Shown here: positions 1 through 4,703 of the stretch, in pieces | Layout of the letters: the number at the start of each line of letters is the position of its first letter | Numbering within the stretch: the first letter of the stretch is position 1 | Assembly: GCA_025355595.1 (NCBI GenBank) | Contig: JANXZI010000719.1 | Span: forward strand, 1 to 5,377 | Direction: 5' to 3' | Length of the DNA stretch: 5,377 nt | DNA from: Spartobacteria bacterium | GTDB lineage: Bacteria; Verrucomicrobiota; Verrucomicrobiia; Chthoniobacterales; Chthoniobacteraceae | Made by a program: the position numbers and the translations under genes | The notes under the pieces: model-generated | The model's input: only the letters and a program-made list of their open reading frames with translations | The model's database searches: none | Told to the model about the DNA's origin: nothing

Positions 1-39
1 AAGAGCAGGCCATCCCTTCCAAGTACACCGCCCCAAAAA

Positions 40-1287
40 ATGACCGACACCACCCAAGCCCCATCCGCGAACCGCGGCTGGATCGTCACCTTCGCCGGAC
101 TCGGCATCAATCTCGCGCTCGGCATCCTCTACGCGTGGAGCCTCGTGAAAGGTGTGATCGAAAAGGAATTCGGCTGGAAGGGCTCGCAGCCGAACGATCC
201 CTACGCGGTGTGCTGCCTCGTCTTTGCAGGAGCGATGATTCTCGCCGGGCGGTGTCAGGATAAATTCGGTCCGCGCATCACCGCGACCATCGGCGGCGTG
301 CTCGTCGGCATCGGTTTTTACGTCGCATCCATGTCCACGGATTATTGGAACTGGATCATCGGCTTCGGCGTGCTCGCGGGCGCGGGCATCGGCTTCGGCT
401 ATTCGTCTGCCACGCCGCCTGCGCTGAAGTGGTTTCCGCCGTCGAAGACCGGACTCATCGCGGGCCTCGTCGTCGCGGGCTTTGGCCTCGCGCCCGTCTA
501 TCTCGCGCCGCTCACGGCTCATCTTTTGAAGCACGGCACGCCCGCTGAGGGTGTGCTGTATGCGATGAAATTTTACAGCGTCCTGCTCACCGTCATGGTC
601 ATCTGCCTTGCACAGCTTCTCGTGAATCCGCCCGCGGGATTTTCCGCGGCAAAGTCTTCCGCTGCGACCACCCCCGCGGGTGCGGCGCCGGGCGAAATCA
701 TCCGCCAGCCGCGGTTCTGGCTACTTTGGCTCATTTACTTCATCGGGTCCGGCGCGGGCCTCATGGTCATCAGCAGCGTGAGCGGCATGGCAAAAAAAAG
801 CATGGGCGCTCTCGCGTTTGTCGCCGTCGCGGTGATGGCCGTCGGCAACGCGGGCGGGCGGGTGATCGCCGGCACGCTGTCCGACAGGATCGGACGCCGG
901 TGGACGCTCTGCCTCGTGCTCATCATCCAGGCTGCGCTCATGTTTGCCGCGACCCCGATCACCGAATCGAAGGGCACGCTGCCCGTCGTGATCGTCGCGC
1001 TCGCCGCGCTCATCGGGGCAAACTACGGAGCGAACCTCTCGCTTTTCCCCTCGCTCACGAAAGAGCTGTGGGGCCTGAAAAGTTTCGGGATGAACTACGG
1101 CGTGCTTTTCACCGCGTGGGGCGTCGGCGGCTTCGTGCTGCCAAAGGTGCAGCAGATCCTTTTCAACGCGAGCAAGGACGCCGCGGGCGCGGGCAACTAC
1201 GCATCGTCATTCACGCTCGCCGGTGCGCTGCTCATCGCAGGCACCGCGCTCACGTTTCTGATCAAGCCGCCGCAGAAGGCGAGTTGA
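40..1287 (+). CDS. MFS transporter, oxalate/formate antiporter (OxlT-like) family
   Basis: This 415-residue protein is an inner-membrane secondary carrier, probably for a small organic anion or monocarboxylate. About twelve hydrophobic segments are visible, near residues 14-35, 56-73, 79-98, 103-122, 136-158, 175-195, 226-247, 256-279, 287-305, 313-335, 348-371 and 389-408. A polar loop at about 196-222 joins the two halves. MFS loop motifs appear twice: GRCQDKFGPR (70-79) between helices 2 and 3, and GTLSDRIGRR (278-287) between helices 8 and 9. The helix 4-5 stretch GAGIGFGYSSATPPALKWFP (114-133) followed by GLIAGLVVAGFG is typical of the OxlT branch. Arg274 in helix 8 may match the substrate-binding arginine of OxlT, but helix 11 reads TAWG (358-361) where I expect the OxlT lysine, so oxalate is doubtful as substrate. 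Length is normal for the family. The ATG at 40 starts just before helix 1; no Shine-Dalgarno is visible in the 39 nt upstream. It converges on the small gene at 1491-1772. Family call is firm, substrate unknown. Confidence 0.9.
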   Translation: MTDTTQAPSANRGWIVTFAGLGINLALGILYAWSLVKGVIEKEFGWKGSQPNDPYAVCCLVFAGAMILAGRCQDKFGPRITATIGGVLVGIGFYVASMSTDYWNWIIGFGVLAGAGIGFGYSSATPPALKWFPPSKTGLIAGLVVAGFGLAPVYLAPLTAHLLKHGTPAEGVLYAMKFYSVLLTVMVICLAQLLVNPPAGFSAAKSSAATTPAGAAPGEIIRQPRFWLLWLIYFIGSGAGLMVISSVSGMAKKSMGALAFVAVAVMAVGNAGGRVIAGTLSDRIGRRWTLCLVLIIQAALMFAATPITESKGTLPVVIVALAALIGANYGANLSLFPSLTKELWGLKSFGMNYGVLFTAWGVGGFVLPKVQQILFNASKDAAGAGNYASSFTLAGALLIAGTALTFLIKPPQKAS

Positions 1288-1292
1288 GGCGA

Positions 1293-1305
1293 GCGCCGAA
1301 GGCGC
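1293..1305 (+). terminator. Small GC hairpin just after the MFS stop codon (possible terminator)
   Basis: GCGCC (1293-1297) and GGCGC (1301-1305) form a perfect 5-bp stem with a GAA loop, 5 nt after the TGA at 1285-1287. No T-run follows, so it is not a classical intrinsic terminator. It could protect the mRNA 3' end or act with the larger inverted repeat that begins at 1309. The stem is short enough to occur by chance in GC-rich DNA. Confidence 0.3.
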
Positions 1306-1308
1306 GCA

Positions 1309-1487
1309 CTGGGAGCGGCGACATTCCTGGCACCGTCCTCGCTTGCGTCGGAGGCGCACGAATTTTTGCGAGGCGGCGGCTGACGGGCGTGTGGCGCGCA
1401 GATGCGTAAAGTCCGCCCGCCGCCAGTCCTCAAAGTGTGCGCCCTCGGCGTGTCGAAGCCCGCCGAGTTGGAAGTTGCCGCTCCCAG
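1309..1487. repeat. Long imperfect inverted repeat in convergent intergenic gap
   Basis: The 203-nt gap 1288-1490 between two convergent genes has no credible coding frame. Its ends mirror each other: 1309-1327 pairs with 1470-1487 (core CTGGGAGCGGC against GCCGCTCCCAG, then one mismatch and one bulge). Inside, GCTT 1341-1344 pairs with AAGC 1456-1459, GGCGCAC 1353-1359 with GTGCGCC 1437-1443, and GGCGGCGG 1372-1379 with CCGCCGCC 1417-1424. All pairs are nested about one centre near 1398, so the segment can fold into one long interrupted stem. It may be a dispersed palindromic repeat or MITE-like remnant, or a bidirectional transcription stop. The pairing is visible; the function is inferred. 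Confidence 0.6.
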
Positions 1488-1490
1488 CGT

Positions 1491-1772
1491 TCACTTCTTC
1501 CCGTCGCGCACCTTGTCCTTCTTCTTTTCCAGATCCTCGTCGAGCTTCTGCATCTCGTGCTTGAGCTGCTTGTTCATTTGCTCGAAGGCCTCGAAGTCGC
1601 CCTTCTCCTCGGCCTTCGCGATTTCGCCTTTCAGGAAAAGTTCCTTCTCCGCCTTCTTCGCCTTGCAGAGCGCTTCCAGTTCGGTGATCTGCGCCTTCTG
1701 CGCGTCGGTCAGCTTCGACGTCGGTGACTGTTTTTCGAGGCGTTCCATCGCGAGTTCGTAGGCGCTTTTCAT
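1491..1772 (-). CDS. Small highly charged coiled-coil protein, function unknown
   Basis: This encodes 93 residues and has no catalytic motif. About 46% are charged (20 Lys, 15 Glu, 6 Asp, 2 Arg), with one Cys (36). From about residue 22 to the end it reads as one long amphipathic helix or coiled coil, with hydrophobic residues at helical spacing (ITELEALCKA, FEAFEQMNKQLKHEMQKL) and a basic tail (KKKDKVRDGKK). There is no signal peptide or membrane segment, so it is probably cytoplasmic. The N-terminus MKSAYELAMERLEKQSP looks like small conserved proteins I recall from Verrucomicrobiota, but I know no function. The reverse-strand ATG (1772-1770) is the only sensible start; no Shine-Dalgarno precedes it, and a CAACTCTCAACC motif lies 17 nt upstream. 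It is divergent from the HAD gene and convergent with the MFS gene. Reality of the gene is supported by its well-formed helical composition; third-position GC bias on this strand fits too. Confidence 0.75.
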   Translation of the reverse strand: MKSAYELAMERLEKQSPTSKLTDAQKAQITELEALCKAKKAEKELFLKGEIAKAEEKGDFEAFEQMNKQLKHEMQKLDEDLEKKKDKVRDGKK

Positions 1773-1789
1773 TTTGATTGAGAGATGAG

Positions 1790-1861
1790 GGTTGAGAGTT
1801 GAGTGTCGCCGTCCTTTTTGGCGAACGCCGAATCAAACCACGCGACTCCCAACTCTCAACC
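1790..1861. repeat. Inverted repeat made of the 12-mer CAACTCTCAACC in the divergent gap
   Basis: GGTTGAGAGTTG at 1790-1801 is the exact reverse complement of CAACTCTCAACC at 1850-1861. Read along each gene, the same 12-mer stands 17 nt before the start of the coiled-coil gene and 15 nt before the HAD start. Weaker pairs lie inside (GTCGC 1805-1809 with GCGAC 1842-1846), and a small palindrome GGCG-AA-CGCC (1820-1829) sits almost at the centre. Degenerate copies of the TTGAGAG heptamer occur at 1778-1784 and 1792-1798. It could be a divergent operator, a pyrimidine-rich translation leader used twice, or a copy of a dispersed repeat. Confidence 0.6.
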
Positions 1862-1876
1862 ACCAACTCTCCAAGG

Positions 1877-2671
1877 ATGCTCCAGCTCATCAGCACCGAC
1901 TTCGACGGCACCATCGTCAACCACGACGCGAAACCCTCCGTCGTGCCCGAGATGATCGCCGCGTTGCGCGACCTCCGCGCCGCCGGGGTAAAGTGGGCCG
2001 TGAACACGGGCCGCACGCTCTGGCACATGGACGACGGGCTGGTGCGCGAATTCGCGCTGCCCATGCAGCCCGACTACGCCATCGTCGAGGAGCGCGATGT
2101 TTACCAACGTGACGCCGACGGCCGATGGAAGCCATTCGGCGATTGGAATGAGCGCGGTGTGGTCTCGCACGACGAGATGTTCCGCCTCGCCGGGCCGCTG
2201 CTCGCGGAGGTGCTCGCGTTTGTCGAGCGCTTCGAAGGCGTGCAGAATCTCTACGACAAGGGCCGCTACATCGGCTGCATCACGGCGAACAACGAGGACA
2301 TGGATCGCCTGTGCGCCTTCCTCGACAAGCTGCGCGCCGGGCTGCCCGTCTTCAGTTACCAACGCAACACGATCTACGTGCGCTTCTGCCACGAGGCCTA
2401 CAGCAAGGGCACCGCGCTCGGCGAACTCGCCCGCATGCTCGGCATCCCGCGCGACGCCATCTTCGCCGCCGGCGATCATCACAACGACATCCCGATGCTC
2501 GACGGCAGCTTCGCCAAGTGGGTCGCGTGCCCGTCGAACTCCTGTGAGGAAGTGAAGCTCACCGTCCGGACCGCCGGCGGTTACCTCGCCCAAGGCGCGG
2601 CCAGCGCGGGCGTGGTGGAAGCGCTGCGGCACTTTGGATTTTGGAAAGGGAACGGCACTACACAGTACTAA
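1877..2671 (+). CDS. HAD-superfamily hydrolase, Cof/sucrose-phosphatase type
   Basis: A 264-residue cytoplasmic phosphatase that should hydrolyse a phosphate ester through an aspartyl-phosphate intermediate with Mg2+. All four HAD motifs are present: motif I STDFDGTIV with nucleophile Asp8 and acid/base Asp10; motif II NTGRT with Thr44; motif III Lys177 in YSKGTAL; motif IV GDHHND with Asp200 and Asp204. The large insert between motifs II and III (about residues 55-170) corresponds to the C2-type cap of Cof proteins and sugar-phosphate phosphatases. The substrate cannot be read from sequence. I chose the ATG at 1877 because motif I begins eight residues later, as is normal; an in-frame TTG at 1799 would add 26 residues encoded by the inverted repeat. 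AAGG directly abuts the ATG, too close for a Shine-Dalgarno. The C-terminus ends in an atypical GNGTTQY tail at the point where GC content falls towards the next gene, so the original end may have been replaced. Confidence 0.9.
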   Translation: MLQLISTDFDGTIVNHDAKPSVVPEMIAALRDLRAAGVKWAVNTGRTLWHMDDGLVREFALPMQPDYAIVEERDVYQRDADGRWKPFGDWNERGVVSHDEMFRLAGPLLAEVLAFVERFEGVQNLYDKGRYIGCITANNEDMDRLCAFLDKLRAGLPVFSYQRNTIYVRFCHEAYSKGTALGELARMLGIPRDAIFAAGDHHNDIPMLDGSFAKWVACPSNSCEEVKLTVRTAGGYLAQGAASAGVVEALRHFGFWKGNGTTQY

Positions 2672-2680
2672 TTCAAGACT

Positions 2681-3313
2681 ATGGCGCGTCGAATGGCGGA
2701 ACTTGGTTTTCAGCAAGAACAATGGGCGCGTCGCTACGACCCACATATTGTTGCGATCAACAAATTTGTGGATGAACTGAACGAACAAGGAGCAAGAGGA
2801 AAAACACCCTATGTTGCGCCGATGTATGGTGGCGTTGCTGCGAGATTGCTGAGTGTCCTTCGAGATCCCGGACCGAAGACCCAATCAGAAAATGAAGGAA
2901 GTGGCTTTCTATGCATGGAGAACGACGACCCAACGGCTCAAAAAATCTGCGAGCTGTTTCGCGAATCGTGTATCGATGCGAGTGAGATTGTCCCTTGGAA
3001 TGCTTATCCGTGGTATATCAACCGCAATCCGCGCGCTGCGGAGATGGACGCCGGTGTCGAGCCCCTAAAGCGAATCTTGGATCTGTTGCCAAACCTGCAG
3101 GTGGTGATGCTGCACGGAGGCATTGCACAGAATGGATGGCGACGGCTTCTCCGGAAATATCCTGACGTTGCAACCACTCGAAAGCTTCTTGTGCTCGAAG
3201 CCTGTCACACCAGCCGCCGGGCATTCATTCATCGAGACCCGAATGTCCGAGAGGCTCGGCGTAAGCATCTGGAGGAATCATTTCATAAGGCTGCTCAACA
3301 CCTCGGGGTGTGA
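2681..3313 (+). CDS. Uracil-DNA glycosylase superfamily protein (divergent, possibly acquired)
   Basis: A 210-residue protein resembling bacterial proteins annotated as uracil-DNA-glycosylase family, expected to remove damaged or deaminated bases from DNA. Superfamily-like landmarks in order: LLSVLRDPGP (56-65), equivalent to the active-site motif 1 region; GFLCMENDDPTAQ (75-87); VPWNAYPWY (104-112), a probable base-pocket strand with Asn107; VVMLHGGIAQNGW (141-153), the core strand and helix; and ACHTSRRAF (174-182), where His176 matches the motif 2 histidine. The usual H-P-S is H-T-S here. The N-terminus (1-50) is helical and fits the family's N-terminal extension. There is no 4Cys iron-sulfur pattern as in family 4/5 enzymes. 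Sampled 60-nt lines are 45-48% GC, against 68% in a sampled cysK line, suggesting transfer. It starts 9 nt after the HAD stop without a Shine-Dalgarno; ATG 2693 is an alternative start. Fold call is fairly good; enzymatic activity is not certain. Confidence 0.75.
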   Translation: MARRMAELGFQQEQWARRYDPHIVAINKFVDELNEQGARGKTPYVAPMYGGVAARLLSVLRDPGPKTQSENEGSGFLCMENDDPTAQKICELFRESCIDASEIVPWNAYPWYINRNPRAAEMDAGVEPLKRILDLLPNLQVVMLHGGIAQNGWRRLLRKYPDVATTRKLLVLEACHTSRRAFIHRDPNVREARRKHLEESFHKAAQHLGV

Positions 3314-3344
3314 AGTTGCTGCTCGCCGTCTGAAAAACTCCGCC

Positions 3345-3373
3345 TTGCCGCTCCGCGTGAGGGCCGCTAGACA
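3345..3373 (+). promoter_or_regulatory. Weak candidate promoter upstream of cysteine synthase
   Basis: TTGCCG (3345-3350) and TAGACA (3368-3373) are separated by 17 nt, the ideal sigma-70 spacing, but match consensus at only 4/6 and 3/6. They lie in the 91-nt gap between the UDG-like stop and the cysK ATG, where a separate promoter would make sense if cysK is the resident gene and its left neighbour an insertion. I see no riboswitch or T-box-like structure in this gap. Chance occurrence is quite possible. Confidence 0.2.
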
Positions 3374-3404
3374 CGGCGTTCCTTTCAACCAACTCACTCT
3401 CATC

Positions 3405-4403
3405 ATGGGCAACATCTATAACAACATCATCGAGACCGTCGGCCGCACGCCGCTGGTGAAACTCAACCGCATCCCCGCTGCCGAGGGCGTGGACCCGAGC
3501 ACGACGATCGCGCTCAAGTGCGAATTTTTCAATCCGCTCGGCTCGGTGAAGGACCGCATCGGCGCGGCGATGATCGAGGATGCGGAGAAGCGCGGGCTGA
3601 TCAACAAGGACACCACCATCATCGAGCCCACGAGCGGCAACACGGGCATTGCGCTCGCGTTCGTGGCGGCGGCGAAGGGCTACAAGCTCATCCTCACGAT
3701 GCCCGAGACGATGTCCGTCGAGCGCCGCACGCTGCTCGCGATGCTCGGTGCGCAGCTCGTCCTCACGCCCGGCACCGAGGGCATGAAGGGTGCCATCGCG
3801 CGCGCCGAAGCACTGCAAAAGGAGACGCCGAACTCATGGATTCCGCAGCAGTTCAACAATGAGGCGAACCCCGCCATCCACTCGAAGACGACCGCCGAGG
3901 AACTGTGGGCGGACACGGATGGGAAGATTGATATTTTCGTCGCCGCGGTCGGCACGGGCGGCACGATTACCGGCGTCACCGAAGTGATCAAAGGGCGTAA
4001 GCCGTCGTTCACCGCGATTGCGGTGGAGCCCGCGGATTCGCCGGTCATTTCGCAGACGCTCGCCGGCGAGCCCGTGAAGCCGGGGCCGCACAAAATCCAG
4101 GGCACTGGCGCGGGCTTCGTGCCGAACAATCTCCATTTGAAAAACCCGAGGACCGGCGAGGCGCAGATCGTCGAGTGCGTGAAGGTGTCGAACGACGACT
4201 CATTTGCGATGGCGCGACGCCTCGCCAAGGAGGAGGGCATCCTCGTGGGCATCAGCACCGGTGCGAATCTGTGGGCCGCGATCCAAGTCGCGAAGCGCCC
4301 GGAGAACAAGGGCAAGCTCATCGTCACCGTCGCGTGCTCGACCGGCGAGCGCTACCTCTCCACCGCGCTCGCGGCGGAGGCGCGCGCGGCAGTCGGAGGC
4401 TAA
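3405..4403 (+). CDS. cysK: Cysteine synthase (O-acetylserine sulfhydrylase), PLP-dependent
   Basis: A 332-residue cytoplasmic enzyme that makes L-cysteine from O-acetylserine and sulfide, the last step of sulfur assimilation. It is a fold-type II PLP enzyme: NPLGSVKDR (43-51) carries the Schiff-base Lys49; PTSGNTG (75-81) binds the substrate carboxylate; GTGGT (183-187) cradles the PLP phosphate; HKIQGTGAGFVP (229-240), GISTGAN (282-288) and STGERYLST (312-320) complete the site. The N-terminus NIIETVGRTPLVKLNRI is typical. The PGPHKIQ segment and the length favour CysK over CysM. Small departures are QGTGAG where QGIGAG is common, and VACSTGERY where a Leu-Pro often precedes. I chose ATG 3405 because homology starts within six residues; the open frame reaches back to 3123, but that part overlaps the UDG-like gene out of frame and has no family resemblance. 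No Shine-Dalgarno is seen; the leader is rich in C, A and T (CAACCAACTCACTCTC, 3386-3401). Confidence 0.95.
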   Translation: MGNIYNNIIETVGRTPLVKLNRIPAAEGVDPSTTIALKCEFFNPLGSVKDRIGAAMIEDAEKRGLINKDTTIIEPTSGNTGIALAFVAAAKGYKLILTMPETMSVERRTLLAMLGAQLVLTPGTEGMKGAIARAEALQKETPNSWIPQQFNNEANPAIHSKTTAEELWADTDGKIDIFVAAVGTGGTITGVTEVIKGRKPSFTAIAVEPADSPVISQTLAGEPVKPGPHKIQGTGAGFVPNNLHLKNPRTGEAQIVECVKVSNDDSFAMARRLAKEEGILVGISTGANLWAAIQVAKRPENKGKLIVTVACSTGERYLSTALAAEARAAVGG

Positions 4404-4405
4404 AC

Positions 4406-4602
4406 CGTAGCCGCCGACGGAAGGAGACGGGCACTTTTCACACGGGCGATCTCACCGTCGCCGCGAAAAGAAGGGAGCGATCCTTCATTCGTAGCCGCGC
4501 TTGTAAAAGCCCGGGCACGATTTGCTTTCACACGGGAAGATCAGCCCGAGCTTTCACAAGCGCGGCTACGAGCGTGCCCGCCTCCTGCCGTCGTCGGTTA
4601 CG
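4406..4602. repeat. Nested double inverted repeat (REP/MITE-like) after cysK
   Basis: This 197-nt block fills most of the 300-nt gap between cysK and the ABC-F gene, beginning 2 nt after the cysK stop. Outer arms 4406-4434 and 4574-4602 are complementary at 25 of 29 positions. Inner arms 4490-4516 and 4544-4570 are complementary at 25 of 27 positions around a 27-nt loop. Both left arms begin CGTAGCCGC and carry GGGCAC at the same offset (23 nt), and each is followed by TTTCACACGGG (4436-4446 and 4526-4536), so the block looks like two related palindromic units, one inside the other. There is no transposase and no convincing coding frame. It could end cysK transcription or stabilise its mRNA, but it lacks a T-run. 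Most likely it is a dispersed extragenic palindromic element. The remaining 4603-4703 shows nothing definite. Confidence 0.8.
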
Positions 4603-4703
4603 ATGGCCGTCCGCGTCCGCGTGTGTGATTTTTTGTGGGGCGCAATTCGTTGACGATGCTCCTCGCGTCGCAGCGAAAGCGCAGTAAGTTCCCGGCCCTT
4701 TTT

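Noticed and set aside
1799..1876. 26-codon upstream extension of the HAD frame from a TTG
   Set aside because: It is encoded by the inverted repeat, and HAD motif I normally lies within about ten residues of the start, which fits ATG 1877.
1207..2064. Minus-strand open frame of 285 codons spanning the coiled-coil gene
   Set aside because: It overlaps three better-supported genes out of frame and its product is low-complexity Arg/Gly/Glu-rich without recognisable motifs.
1856..2884. Long minus-strand open frame (342 codons) opposite the HAD gene
   Set aside because: It lies antisense to a gene with all HAD motifs, its translation has skewed composition with no domain, and it runs through the intergenic gap; it is a by-product of GC-rich codon bias.
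3298..3311. ACACC/GGTGT hairpin overlapping the UDG-like stop codon as a terminator
   Set aside because: The stem is only 5 bp, lies partly within the coding region and is not followed by a T-run.
3123..3404. 94-codon upstream extension of the cysteine synthase frame
   Set aside because: Cysteine synthases start within a few residues of the NIIETVGRTPL motif; the extension overlaps the UDG-like gene in another frame and shows no homology.
2640..3404. Mobile-element boundaries (att sites or direct repeats) around the UDG-like gene
   Set aside because: I compared the sequences on both sides and found no matching direct repeats or inverted termini; transfer is suggested only by composition.
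4650..4655. TTGACG as a -35 box for the ABC-F gene
   Set aside because: No acceptable -10 hexamer lies 16-18 nt downstream (the sequence there is GCGAAA-like), so a promoter cannot be supported.
4175..4687. Plus-strand frame covering the cysK 3' end and the repeat block
   Set aside because: It is out of frame with cysK, arginine-rich and of low complexity, and depends on a palindromic repeat for much of its length.
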